Source: Sporodiniella umbellata (Eukaryota; Mucoromycota; Mucoromycetes; Mucorales; Rhizopodaceae). From it: 64,000 nt of DNA. The DNA lies in the NCBI GenBank assembly GCA_025677835.1, contig JAIXMR010000008.1:186001-250000 (forward strand). The letters run 5' to 3'. The notes under the pieces were generated by a model. The model did not search any database, was not told where the DNA came from, and worked only from the letters and a program-made list of their open reading frames with translations. Below are positions 1 through 12,536 of this stretch, in pieces. Made by a program: the position numbers and the translations under genes. The first letter of the stretch is position 1. Every line of letters begins with the position of its first letter.

Positions 1-2697
1 TTTCTAGCTCAAATTCAGGGTAAAAAAAACTTCCGTACACTCACTTTTACAAAGACTCCACTATAAAGGCTGTGTATAGCAAGTCAGCAGAACTCTGAAA
101 CTAAAACCTAAAATTGACATATGTTTTACCTATACAAAAAGCTATAGTATTTCGTGAATAAAAAACTCAAGCATTAAGGTCTAAACAGCTAATAGTGAGC
201 AAGATGTAAGGTCAAAAACCAAATAGGCTACACACTTGCACAATCAAGATGTTGGTTTTTTTCCAAGTTTTAATAAAAACTAATTGTATATTTGTTTAAA
301 TATCTTTTTAGGTAATCAAATTGATTTTGAAAGCAGATGAAACTAAATACTGTACTGTACATTTATTTTGATAGTATTTTGAAAAAAAAGTGTATTTCTT
401 TTTTATAACTATGCTTTTACGAGAACACCAAAGCCTTTGTCTAATTTGATGTTAACAATTTCACATTGCTTTTCAAAAATATACAAGGAAAACCGCTTTT
501 GAGAAAGAATTCAACCGTGTGCATTTGTACTCGCTAACTTTCTAGTATTTAGGTTTTGCAGTATAGCAAAATTATGCAAAAGTTAAAACAGCGCAAGGTA
601 CCTTAAGAGTAGCTACATTTCAATTAACTATGCTTTTTTAAACGAGTATTTAAAATTTTGGCTCTATTTATTTGTTTTTTTTTAGGCTTAGTTATTATTG
701 TGTATTTCGGCTATAAAATGACTGACTGTTACAATAAAACACTTGTATCAGACAATAGAACATCATTATTAGATGTATCCACTTCTATTTTCTCTTATCT
801 TCTTAGATCCAAGCGATTAATGCTAACATAAGCAGTATACATAAAATAATCATAAAAAAAGTAACAGAAAGTTTTACTGTTATATTCAAATCTCTAGTTA
901 AGCTTTATATATATGACTAAATACAAATCAACTAAGAAAGTCTGTATATACTATTGGCAGTGTGAATTGAAAAAAGTATACAGTTGAACTATTATTTTAA
1001 TCTCTTTTATTACGGCACGATGTTAGAACATAAGTACTCAAGAGATCTTGCTTAACTTCAATACAGCAAACAGCATTAAGAATTTGTTTAGATAGTAATT
1101 AAATGTAAAAAGTCTACTCTTTTATTAGTAAATATATTGCGATAAAAAATATAAGTCGTATAAAGTCGTATAACAATGTATGAGTGTTGCGGCCTTTTTT
1201 TTTCATCGAGTTAATAGTGCCTGTTTTTTCTTTTTTAACGATTTCGACTTTTTAAAAAAAAAATGAATTTCAGCTTTTTTTTTATATTAAAAACTTGCCA
1301 TCCAGCAGTTTAAAACTCCTTACAATTGTACAGTACATTTGGTTTTCTTACAAATGTGTTGACGTTTTATAAAAAAAAGCACTAAAACAAAGCTTAAAAC
1401 AATAATTTGACAATTGTTGAAAGACAAATGTAAAAAAAAAAAAAAGCTGGAATGCTTGTAACAATAAAAAAGTCCCTCCTATAATATTAATAAGCAAAAG
1501 ATCATTTCTTCTTCTTTTGGGATACACTGATTTCGTGGAGTAACAATTAGAAAGCAACTTCATTGGTATGTTCTTATTGTCTTAAGCAGTAGTCGATAGA
1601 TTATGCATAATGTTAAAATGGCGTTTTAAAGCAGTTTAGAGTATGCATACAAACTAGTGTTGCACTTACTATAGCTGTTAGCCAATAGTTAGTTTAATGT
1701 TTTTGGTTGATCTTTAACTAAACGCTACAAAACTAGATAACAGCCTTGTACTACATATATTCAGCTAATGAAAACAGTTGAGTTCCATTAAAAGGCAGAG
1801 CTGGTTGCAGGATCTATTATGTTCTATATACTCACTACTGTAGTAAAAAGGCAGTCCTTTGCATTTTGAATGGAGCTCTTTAAAAAGGATATATTATTTC
1901 GTGTGTTTCGATTTATTGCTTTGATCTACATTACCTTTTTTTTTTTTAGTTTTTCTTTAAGCTATTTTCTCAATTGTTTACTATTCGTTAGCTCAGATAT
2001 TTTTTTACATTTTAAGAGAATATTGTATAAAGCAGTGCGATGTAAATTGGTAGCTGTTCAAGAATAAAGGGTTTCATCAGTGAGTTTAACCACATGCATC
2101 AGATACCACGTTTTTGGATTCCTTTCCCAAAAAAAAAAATTCGCGTTCTGGAATCTTTTTAGTGAAACAGAAGCGCTTGCTACTAAAAAGCTATTAACTA
2201 CCTAAGAAAGTTTCTCGCCTATCTCAGTTTGAGTGGTGCTAATTTATCTTATATTTGTTTTTAAGATACTAACGGAAATACATATTCAATCATTTATATT
2301 TTCATTGAGGTCAGGTGCATTTACAATTAAAAATTGAAAACTAAAAACACATTTCAGACGGCGAAAATAAACCCAAATTAGAGGATTAAAGACTCAGAAC
2401 CTTAGATCTTCTGGATAGAAATATAGTCAGCACAAAGTTACCCACCAAAGTGTTGTCTGTATACTTCATATGAAAGAAAAAAAAACATGGCAACTCAAAA
2501 AGCTAAAAAGCTGGTTTTTCTCTTGGCAAAGGAAAATTATACAGCTGTAGCACAGATGAGTTTGTGTAATTGTAATCTTAGTTACATGAATGTGATGTTC
2601 GCAGAGTACATTGTGCGAAACGTTATACAAAACTTTGCTAAGTTGCTAAATGTCTACTTTATTTACAGGGTCAATATATTTATGCTACTAAATTCTT
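1..2697. other. Intergenic desert, no supported gene
   Basis: This AT-rich stretch is full of short homopolymer runs. Open frames on both strands are short, are rich in Phe/Leu/Lys/Tyr and show no recognisable motif. No tRNA-like B box (GGTTCGANTCC) was seen by eye. A small tandem motif, ataagtcgtataaagtcgtataa, lies near 1151-1173. The right end is the 3' flank of the Cdc24-type gene. Confidence 0.7.
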
Positions 2698-4985
2698 TTA
2701 AATGCTAACATATAGGGTGATCGAGTTTGGTCTGTCCCTTGCTTCAAGCGCCATTTGAAGGTCTTCTTCAGAAGTCATCGTAATAAAGTCGCCATCTTCG
2801 TCCTTATATTTAAGTCTAAGCTTATCACTAGGATCGAGAGCTGCTACTGCACTGATTTTTTTTGTTGCTATTTGTATCAACTCTGGGTAACACATGTTTA
2901 AGTGAGCCATGATCACATAGATACCATCATTAAAAACCAGCTTTAACTTCAAAGTATCGTCCACACGAGATTCCGGCTCTGCATTATGCGATAAAGGTGA
3001 TTCGGCAAGACTTGCTAGGCTCTTTTTAAACGTCAACTGCTGATTTGAGTGTTTGATGTTTGGACTGCTTTGCGATCTTTCACGGCTTTGTTGAAGAGAA
3101 GGCAAGTCTGGTATAATCGACTCACTTTGACTGCGATTTAAAAATCCATGAGGGCTTTCTGATGAGAGAAAAGAGAAATTCGAGCTGTAGTCGCTGACTC
3201 TGGAAAAAATAGAGGTCTTGGAGTTTAACGTACTTGATCTTGACCGTATGCTTTCGCTACTGCCGCGCTCAATATCGCTATCAGTGCGAAGAATATCGCT
3301 GGTGCTGGTTGGGTGAATTTTCTTCATGGATGTCAGTTGTGTATTAGAAACTTTAATTTTCTTGAGCTTTACTTTGCTTTTTAATGTAGCCTCCCATAGG
3401 TTCATCTTTTCTTTGTTTTGAAATCGAAACATCACTTGATCAACACCATTTTCTTTCCAATTGATCGTAAGGCAATAGTTTCCTTTTGAAGAGTGGTTGC
3501 GAATGTCCCAAATCCGGCTATTGACAATGACTCCTTTAGGTTCAAGGCTGCCTCTTCTTTTTTTTTTGATTGAAAAAGTACTAGTACTGTTTTTGGTGGA
3601 ATCGCGACTTTCTTTGCACATCAAAATAGTTTTCTCAAACATATAGACTTGCATTTCTTTTTCTGGGGCGTTGGATTGAGACATCATGATTTTATCATGA
3701 AGTAAAAGACTACCGAAACTGTCGATCTGTGCGGGTCGCATTTCATCTATTCGGCGCTTGACTTCATTTACGATTTGGCTGTTTTCATGCCTGCGCTGTG
3801 TCTCATTTACTTTTTCTGTCACACGGCGGATCGCTTGTAATCCTTGTTCCATGTTGGACATATATTTCCAGTCATCGTGTGTAGCTTTGATCAGCTGTTG
3901 CATCAATAAAGGATATTTACATATTCTCTGTACTGGTTTAATCAACATTGAAGGTAATTCATACGTGGGGTCAAGAACATTAGATAGTTTTTGTAGTTTT
4001 GGCGTTTCTTGAATAACCAAATCTTGGGCTGCAAAAAAGTTGGAGCAGTAAGGTTCGTAAACATTAAACGCAGCTTCGTTATCGACAAAGAGGGAGCCAA
4101 AATTTTGCTCTTCAGCAGGTTTTTGGGCCATCTCTTCCAATTGAGTTAAAAATCTTCTTTGGAATTCAACTAGTTCTTCCAAGTTGCCAAAGAGATTAAG
4201 ACTAGTCTTTCCGCTTAGAATGTAGCTTGATTCTACCTGGAGTTGATAGTTCTATATGTTTTTTTCTGTTAAAAAATGAATTGAGTATTTTTTGATTTAC
4301 CTGAAGCACTTCCAAGTCCAATACGTATCTTCTCTCTGTTTCTAGAAGTTCAAACACCACTTTGTCTCTCGTGTCTTTAGGTTCAGCTGACGTGGCCATA
4401 GCGTTATCAAGCTTTGAGGGCACAATAGCACCTTTTTCTTCCAGTACCTGCAACACAATATCGATTGTATGTAACACCTATATTCCCGCCATGGGAAAAG
4501 GTAAGTATTTGGTACTTTCTCATGTATTTTAAGCTCACCTTAAGAAATCCACTTGTGCTGTCATTGTATAAATCTGAAAGTGTGAACAAGTCTTCATCTT
4601 TAAGCAGTAATACATTTCTGCATGCAACAATGAAACGATATACGTTTTTTTTCCAATCGTTTGGCTGTTTGCATGACATGTCGATTAAAAGCGGTTGTGC
4701 TGGGTCTAGGGCATTAAATAGAACAACCAAAGAAACACCCTGCCTGCAGATGTCCCAAAGTTTGTCTAAAGGATTAATGTTGTTGTCTTCCGTTATGAAG
4801 TCAATGTAGTATTCCATATTAGGAACAAGCGATAACTTCTCAAGTATAGAACGACATGAAAGATAAAGGGATGTTCCAGATGGCGATTTGTTAGCTGAAA
4901 GTGAAGGTATGACTGAACGAAGCGTTGATGAGTAATTTGTATTGGCGGTAGAAACAGTATTTAAAGACGATGCTCGGGTGCTCAT
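2698..4985 (-). CDS. CDC24: Cdc24-type Rho guanine nucleotide exchange factor
   Basis: Three exons join in frame (4985-4539, 4447-4301, 4236-2698) to give 710 aa. The N-terminal part, about residues 40-150, matches the Cdc24 calponin-homology-like region. A DH domain follows (about 165-340, with ELLETERRYVLDLEVLQ and a region rich in VEFQRRFL), then a PH domain (about 370-490, ending near NLWEATLKSKV). A Ser-rich linker leads to a C-terminal PB1 domain (about 628-710, with the acidic DEDGD/TSEEDL OPCA-type motif). In yeasts this protein activates Cdc42 at sites of polarised growth, and its PB1 domain binds the Bem1 scaffold. The start was set at the first ATG of the frame (4985). The frame stays open upstream without another ATG, so a 5' leader intron is possible. 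Domain order and length are normal for the family. Confidence 0.95.
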
Positions 4986-5440
4986 CCCAATGTATTTCAC
5001 TTGTTTAGACTGATAGAAAAAAAGAAAGAAAGAAAAGAAAGGTGTGTCGACTAAAGTTTAATGCCCTTTTACTGTATTAAGAATTTGACTAACGCTTCTT
5101 TTTTTATTTATCACAACTATTTCCGGAAAAAGAATTACTAGAGGCACGACACAGGCGCCAAAAAAAAAAAGAGGGGATTGAATATTACTGTGAAACTTTA
5201 AATGGTTACTAAAATACTACATGGTCTGAAACAATGGACTTTACACAGCAAAAGCACTTTTTGTACAAAAGCTTCGTGAATCTATTTTAGCGTCTTTTTT
5301 ATATAACTAAGGAAAGCATTCGATAGCGTAGCTTGATATAGTTTCAAATTAATTAATGTTTTGTTTTCTCATTACATTTGTATGAAAGTGCAACCAGAGA
5401 TAAGAACAACAGACAATAATTGAAAGAGAGCTATTCAAAC

Positions 5441-5665
5441 TTAGAAGCCGAAAAACGGGTTTACATTACTTCTTTCAAAAACGTCAGCATACATTCGAAG
5501 TTCAGGATTTTGCAAAATAGAGCTCAGACAGTCTAGCCAATCAAATTGTGCAAGTTTTGCAAAGTTTCCCGAAATGGCCTTTTCCATCGAAAGAGACAGT
5601 CCCTGCCCGTTGATATAGCTCAAGGAAACTTCACTCGAGAATTGACGAAAAACTAAACTGACTAT
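5441..5665 (-). pseudogene. Orphan coding-like fragment of unknown family
   Basis: A minus-strand frame, closed upstream by a stop at 5666-5668, gives about 74 residues ending FERSNVNPFFGF-stop. The composition is unlike the surrounding noncoding frames: it has balanced hydrophobic, Asp/Glu and Trp content, for example AQFDWLDCLSSILQ. No ATG sits at its front, but an AG acceptor (TTTAG) lies near 5650. It could therefore be the last exon of a gene whose upstream exons I cannot find, or a remnant. I do not recognise the family. It lies between the Cdc24-type gene and a 3 kb desert. Confidence 0.3.
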
Positions 5666-5668
5666 TTA

Positions 5669-8600
5669 AAGTCCGCGTAATTGTAACTTCCTTACAGTAC
5701 AGTGCTATCTGGCTGGTGGGGTATATGGCTATAGCTGCTTTTTGTCTTTTGATGCAAAAAGTGCTTGGTTTTTGTATACAGGACAAAGTAGTAAGCGACG
5801 TATTGATAAAACTCCAGTAAACTTACTTTGTCAATAGAACGTACTTTTCAAAACAATTTTATGTAGTCTCCTTTTCGTCGACAACCAAACTGTAGTGTTA
5901 TTACTAGATTTCTACTAATATTATGGAAAGTTCATACAATTATATATTAGATAATGGTTATCAAATGATGGTATGCACAATACATTACACAGTAATAAGC
6001 AGTATCAACTGTCATTATGGTGTCTTTAATTTTATTGTTTAAGTATGAAACTACAAATTAGCACAGGAATAACGAAAACTGATTGCATGTACTCTAAAAA
6101 ATTTCAAGACAGAAGACATAATTGTTTATTAACATTCTTAATTCCCTGATGCTTTATAAAAAGTGGTCAATGCTTGTGAGAAGTACAGTGGATAAGAAGG
6201 GCCTTTTATTTGGGCGGTTCTAGAATAATTAAAAACGCCTTTTTAAAGAGTTCTTTAATTGTCATTGTGATTCGAATGTAGAGAGCTATAAGTAATTTGG
6301 TTGCTACTGTATTCAATCAGCTTTGTAGTAGCCCTATATGCTTTTTTTTTGTCAGAAAAGCCATTAAAATATGATTGGTATATAGTGATATAACTCATAA
6401 AACACAATATCGTACAATATTGGTAATATCACTCGCTACCCACAAATGAAAAAATACTAAGACTGCATTGGAAGCGCTAATTTTTTCCAGGTAGATATGT
6501 TTGAGTTGATTACCGGTAGTAAAAGCTATCAACAGAGTGGTTGGTTTTCGTTCCTATTATATACCTTGCTACTATTATATTTGAAAAAGCAGAGAACCTA
6601 AAACATTATTTTTAGGTTCGTTATATTGAATATGGAGGCGAGTTTTTTTTATCACGCCTTTTGGTTACTGAGCCCTTACTACGTCGATGCATATTTCAAA
6701 AAAATGCACAAAATCGCGATCAAATGACAGTATAATAAGCTGAAAGCCTTCTGATTGGCCAAAACTACACCTTTTTTTCTGTGAAAACTTGGATTTTGAA
6801 CGCAAAATATTGTGTATGGGAACACATAGTCTACCAGCCTTTATGTTTCACAACTGTTCACAATTGATGATTGTTTCTTAATAATCAGTATCACTTTTAT
6901 TTTAACAAATATAGTAGGAATAAATGGTACTTGCTTTACCCAAGAGTTGGCAAAGTAGTGCAAAATCTTACCAGCTTTTGAAACATGTACTTCAGTATAT
7001 ATTACTGTATTTTGTGTAAATTCAATACTGTGAATCTTTACTATACTCACGTGAATTTCAGGTAACAAATCTTCTCATGACGACGAATAGAATGAAAATG
7101 AACCCTGATAAAATGTAAAAGGGAGCTGTGTAACCAATCTATGTTTCAGTTCACTGGCAAATCAGACAAAGAGTCAATGTATAGTTGTTCATCTATTTTG
7201 AAAATCAGTGGAAATAAGGAACAAGAAGAATTCTAGCAATGATGTATTGCTTTTTTCTTCAAAAAAAAGTTAAAAACAGAAAATACTAACTCGCTCCAAA
7301 AAAAAAAAAAATATCTACAGGGCTTTTGTATCACCTGGTATGTTTAAAGAGTGCTATTTCTACTCAAAAGTAGTCTATTTTGTGGTTAACTGTTTCATTA
7401 GAAATTTTTTCTAGATCTATTTGGGGATCAGATAAGAAAAAATATAACACAGCCGAAAAAGGATCGATGTCTTTTTAAAGTTTCGCCGTCACTGATAAAA
7501 AAAGGAGCTAGGTGAACGCATGCATATTCATCACACATATACATAACGGGCTGTCAAAAGCTACATTTCTCTATAGTGGTAGTTCTAAAAAGCGAAAACA
7601 AGAACCCATGGGTAGCGATTTTTGAAAATGGTTGCTGAAATCGAAAATCGTAGATCTGATTACGAGACGGTTAACTTCTAATTGGTCTTCTTCACTAACA
7701 TATGTTTGTAGAAGCCCCTAGCAAATATCTTCGGTACTTATAGACCACTGTTTTCAAATACTGTAGCTACTTATTGAGCATCAGTCAACCATAAGCAATC
7801 ATCATTGTCTAACGGGCTTGTCAGATATTTGACAGCAAAGGGAGGGGTATCTTCATGCCGTTTGCACTATTTTTCATATAAATAATGCAGATACTAAGTG
7901 CCTACCACAAAACGAATCTTAGCTACTAAAGAGTATGCGGTTCAAGATATAGATTTGTATGATTGTTTCTGTATTTCAAGATAGCTCCCTTTATATAGTT
8001 GTTTGGCTTTCTGTACCAATTCAATCTTCAATCCTCAGATAAAAATGCTAGTAAAGACATTTTCAATACCGTTTCTATCAAAACATGTAACGTGTTTTCT
8101 TATGTTATTTAATGCTTTTCCTTGTAATCCTAAACAAAACAATCGATATAAACAAAGACACGGTTGCCTAGGTAATTACCAAAGCTCTTTATATTTTAAA
8201 GCTTGCGTTAAACTAAAACGTACCCTAGGTACGTATTGTGTATTTACAAATTGAAACAGTGTTTGATTAAGCCTTATAGAAAAATACAAGTTTCTGATTA
8301 AAAGCTAGTAAAAAGCGAAAGAGTATACAATCATAGCTATGTACTCTCCTCTGATAACTAAAATAAAGGACCAAGATCAAAGTAAAACTATCAATTAGAA
8401 ACAAAAAGCCTCTGTAGCTATAAACTGGTATGTTATATCCAGTACGCGCAAATCTGCTCAACATTGTGCACAGTAAAGACTGTCAAAACACTATTTTTTT
8501 TTTTTCAAACATTTGAAAACCTCGTTTTTGAATGTTACAAACAAGATAAAAGTAGTAAATGAAAGTTATTAAAAATACACAGAACGCTATTCTTATTCTG

Positions 8601-8767
8601 ATTAAGATGTAGCTTTAACTAAAGCTATTTGTTTGATTACAGCATATTTGGTGTACATTTCCCCCTTTATTGCTGTATTTATTTGCAAATAAATATATCC
8701 AGACCCTTATTTTTGTTTTCTTTTTTAAAGAGAACGCTCAAACATTTACTTTCAAATTTGCACTGTA
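5669..8767. other. Intergenic desert, no supported gene
   Basis: About 3 kb of AT-rich DNA with frequent stops in all frames. One minus-strand frame near 6841-7068 is open for 75 codons, but its residues look like translated AT-rich DNA and it lacks splice support. The last 100 bases are the 5' flank of the exonuclease gene and contain a T-rich leader. Confidence 0.6.
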
Positions 8768-10571
8768 ATGTTTCCTTCGACGGGTCTTTTTAAGTCAACC
8801 ATTTGCCCCTTTTATCCAAAATGTAGCAAAGAGCCTTGCTTTTTTTCTCACGACGGATCATCTCTTGCAGGTTCTTACCTGAGAGATCGGCCTGAGCAAA
8901 CAACATCAAAGCGTCCTTTACCTCAACCTAACCCAGTTTTGCAGGAGGAAAGTGAACGATTAAAGAAAAGGAGACAGCCATTGCCTCTTACAAACATAAC
9001 TACAGTACCTCTTAATTCTTTTAAAGAAAGTAAGTGATTGTGAGTTTGAGGAAATTGATCTAAGGAGCAATTTTAAATAGACAGAGGAGACCCTAGTCAG
9101 AGTAATGCTGTATCAGTACGCAAAGCTCTACCACATAAAACCCTACAATCACCATCTTCATTAGAACCAATCAAGAGAGCCGCTCATACATCTAAAGTAA
9201 TCTACAATTGCTTTTTGTTGACTCTAACCTGCCGTTCTATTTTAGCCAGAGACTCACTCTGCTAAGCCGCCTACCATTTTACCTAATATAAAATCCAAGA
9301 TACCTATTATGAGTCGACAGGTAAAGTGTACGCAATTCAAACTCTTGATCTTGAAAAGTTTTAACTAATTTGCGCATTTTTACAAAGATGCTAGCTAATA
9401 AGCTTTACGAAAGTTTTCGACGCATTTACGCACCTATTTTATCACAAAAACCTACAGCAGCTTCGGAGAGTACGACAAAACAAGAAGAGTTTATACTGAA
9501 CAATACAACCAACGTGGCTGGATATAAGCAAATGGCAGCAACTGTTTTAGGCAACTTGAAGAAGCGGCCTATTAGTGTTAGCCTTGATGATATAGGGATT
9601 GACGGGGAATGGAAGGACCCAGAGTTGGATAAAAACGATTTCGTTTTTGCAGACACAGCGCGTCAGTGTGTAGCCTCCACAGAAAACTTGAAGGAAATGG
9701 GCTATCCCTTACCCAATTTGCTTAGTGATGTAACTGTGTCTTTTGGAGCGTGTGTGGGAAATCAGATTACATGCGATCGCTGTAAAAGCCCTTACATTCT
9801 CAAAGACCTTCTAGACAATCAGGATGCAGAGGCCTGTTTGTATCACTCTCAAAGAATGACCACAGTACTCATCAACGGTGAGAAAAAGAGAATATATAGT
9901 TGCTGTCAGGATGCACAAGAAAGCAACGGATGTACAAGGGGGCCTCATGTATATAAAGAGGTTGATCTTGGAATTCTACATGCTAAAATACCATTTGTTG
10001 AGGCGCCTCCTTATAGCAAAAACAATAAAGATAGACGTAGAATTATAGCATTAGATTGTGAAATGGGTTATACGACAGCGGGAATGGAGTTAATTCGACT
10101 AACTATTGTTGACGATAAAAAAGTAAAACTGCTTGATGAACTGGTTTTGCCTTCCCATATGGTTGTTGATTTGAATACACGATATAGTGGCGTGAAAACA
10201 CTGGAAGGAGTAAAACACGATCTTCGAAGTCTAAGAAAAGAGATTTTTAAATATATAGACCGGGAAACCATTGTTTTGGGCCATGGGCTAGAAAACGACA
10301 TGTGCGCGCTAAGGCTTATACATACAAATGTTATCGACACGGTTCACGTAAATATATTAGATGCATAATTTATTCCCCTTTGCTCACTTGTGCGTAGCTG
10401 TTTCCTCATAGGATGGGGCTTCCTTATAGAAATAGCCTTCGTACGCTGTCGTCCACATTTGCACAAAAGTTGATCCAACAAGGATCGGATGGACATGACT
10501 CTATGGAAGATGCTGCTACTTGTATCGATTTATTGAAAGTGTATATTAAAAAGAACAAAATTCGTTACTAA
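8768..10571 (+). CDS. REX-family 3'-5' RNA exonuclease (DEDDh) with N-terminal CCCH finger
   Basis: Five exons (8768-9029, 9081-9196, 9246-9320, 9388-10347, 10398-10571) join to 528 aa. A CCCH finger occupies the N terminus (C-x5-C-x5-C-x3-H, within the first 30 residues). A Cys-rich CHORD/REX-like segment (CDRCKSPY ... CCQDA) comes in mid-protein. The C-terminal exonuclease domain has all DEDDh motifs: ALDCEMGYT (Exo I), GHGLENDMCALRL (Exo II) and GHDSMEDA (Exo III). The family includes yeast Rex1/Rex3, fission yeast Rnh70-like proteins and human REXO1, which trim the 3' ends of 5S rRNA, tRNA and snRNAs. The last exon acceptor was chosen because it restores LFPHRMGLPYRNSL. The stop codon overlaps that of the converging glycosylase gene. 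REXO1-like and Rex3-like subtypes cannot be separated here. Confidence 0.93.
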
Positions 10572-11266
10572 AGTGGTGGAAACACTTTGTCCTGTGTCTC
10601 CACAGTATCAGTCAGTTCTTGAAAAAACCTTTATTAATAAAATCAAAAAAAAAAAAAGTGAATCAATACAAAAATACATACTGTATAGCTTTTTTCTCAC
10701 CTCACTCTATCTGGTTTTTTGTACGCGCTTACTAAACCACTAGTACTTGGTATAACAAATATAACGGTCTCACCTTTCCCATTTAGCCACGGTACAGTGA
10801 TATCTGTTTGAAGCCCCAGTTCACTGCACTTTTTATTTGAGTAAATTTCGTATATCCCTTTTCCTATAAAACATGCCACTCTAGGTCTGTATTCTTTTAT
10901 CTTGTCATTCAAAAGCGGTATTCCTTCACGCTGCTCTGCTAAGCTTAAATCAGACATTCTTTTTGTTGTGCGAGCAGAAAGATTAGTCAAGCCCAATCTG
11001 TATCTTTTAGGTAATTCAGCGTCGTTTTCAAAAGTAAGTTTCTGGTCTACTAGTCCACTTTCAGACAAAGATGGCCAGAAGCGATTAGTAGGTGAGGCAT
11101 AATGATGACCTTTGGATCCGCTTGCTATGCCGGGATTGATTCCAACAAACAAAACTTTCAAATCGTAATCCAAATAGTCTGGAACACCTTTTATGTTTTC
11201 CCCCAGACTATTTTTTTCAGGTTTTTTAAAATAGGGGGAGTACTTTTCTACGCTTTTTGGTTTCAT
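10568..11266 (-). CDS. thp1: TDG/MUG-family mismatch-specific thymine/uracil DNA glycosylase
   Basis: Two exons (11266-10701 and 10628-10568, 72-nt intron) give 208 aa. The active-site motif GINPG is present, followed by KGHHYASPTNRFW and a fungal version of the second motif, VIPSTSGLVSAY. This matches human TDG and fission yeast Thp1, which remove uracil or thymine from G:U and G:T mismatches in base-excision repair. If the intron is ignored the frame stops at PDRVR; splicing restores a conserved-looking tail, FFQELTDTVETQDKVFPPL. The start is the first ATG of the frame, since upstream codons reach a stop without another ATG. The upstream residues FFSALSTCSS are open, so an alternative spliced N terminus is possible. 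The gene converges on the exonuclease gene with overlapping stop codons. Confidence 0.92.
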
Positions 11267-11583
11267 GGAGCTACAAGTGCTCAAAGCAGAAAAAAAGCGT
11301 AGTTGTAAATTTCGTTGTTTCACAGCAACGTTGCTAACACACAACGTTTGGTATAGATTTCAAATCTTATGTAGGAAACCAAGACAACTTTACAGTGAAA
11401 GCGTATATGAGCACTGACAGTCTAGACTTTCTTTTGTAATATAAAAAGAAGCAAAAAATCCGATAACAGTTTGAAATTTTTTATCAAAACAAGACAGGTT
11501 GATATGATATGGTTGTTTTTTAAGTCCTTGACATGTAGAGTTGATAAATTATTTTATTAAGTAAATTTATAAAGTGAATGATT

Positions 11584-12360
11584 TTATACTCGGCGATGAT
11601 TATACCAAACGCCAAATACACCAGCTGCAACGGCAAGAATAAGCGGAACAAAAGAAGATGTTGCTGTCAAGCTTTGAAGAGCTCTGGAACCAGAAGTAGA
11701 CTTGGTGCTATGTATAGTTGAAGGGTTACAGTAGTATCTAGCAAAGCAATCGTTTTGTATCCAAAGAATCTTATTAAAAGCTAGCAGAGCTTTTGTTTCT
11801 GTCTCACGATCAAAGTTCAACGACATGAGGCCACCAACAAGAGTAGATTCGACAAATCCCATTAAAGCGTTAATGTGTATATAGTCAACATTAATCTTGG
11901 ATTTTTTGTCAGGTGTATCAGTATGAATTTTAGCGACCCAATCAATGTACTTTAAAAATCTCTCGTCATAAGGGCCAGAAAGAACCTTGTAGAGATATTT
12001 GCTCAAGAAGTCTTTGCGAAATTTAATTTGGGGATGGTCAAGGGTTAGCTCTTCTAAAGAGGTAGGCGCGTCACCAGAGAATCCTTCATTTTTAGGGACA
12101 AAGTGCATTTTTGTTACATCGTATTCAAATAATTTTTTGTAAACAGCGTCAACTACCACAGGAACCAAAGGCCTAACCTTTTCAGCCACAGCTTTAATGG
12201 CTTCAATGTCTTCAGAGCCTACAAGCCAATTTATGAGTGCTCATATCCCAATAAAAAAAAGAAAAAATGCTCAAAACTTACCAAAGTCCATAAAGCTTAT
12301 AACAAATTCGTTACGGTACGAGCTATCTTTGTAAAGTCTATCAGAGTCAATATGTTGCAT
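11584..12360 (-). CDS. Tail-anchored protoglobin (globin-sensor domain) protein
   Basis: Two exons (12360-12282, 12218-11584) give 237 aa. Residues of roughly 20-185 resemble the protoglobin / globin-coupled-sensor fold, with helices around AIKAVAEKVRPLVPVVVDAVYKKLFEYD and the proximal-helix region YIDWVAKIHTD. That region supplies a candidate haem-binding His, and DYIHINALMGFVE follows. The C terminus has a Ser/Thr-rich linker (about 190-215), a single hydrophobic helix (FVPLILAVAAGVFGVWY) and a short basic tail NHRRV. This layout suggests a tail-anchored membrane protein with its globin domain in the cytosol. Family members bind haem and diatomic gases; the fungal role is not established. 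It lies 176 bp downstream of the flippase gene on the same strand. The membrane topology is inferred. Confidence 0.82.
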
Positions 12361-12536
12361 GTTTAGGTAATATAAGTAATATTATGATACTGAAGAAAAA
12401 AGACAAAAAGTAGACTCTTTTATATATTTTAAAAAGTCATCCCATTTCCCAATCAGGCAACAAACAAAGTAGTAGGAAAATATCGGTATTAGTTTATTGG
12501 TGCGTGATTATAATTGAACTAAAAAAAGTAAGTATT

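Noticed and set aside
1348..2067. Open frames on both strands with long Phe/Leu runs
   Set aside because: They are translated T/A homopolymers with no motif, no splice support and no start context.
2487..2708. 73-codon + strand frame with ATG touching the CDC24 3' end
   Set aside because: The residues are not family-like, and the frame simply crosses the 3' flank and stop of the well-supported CDC24 gene.
6841..7068. 75-codon minus-strand frame in the desert
   Set aside because: It is hydrophobic and Lys/Ile-rich as expected of AT-rich DNA. No exon partner or homolog-like motif was seen.
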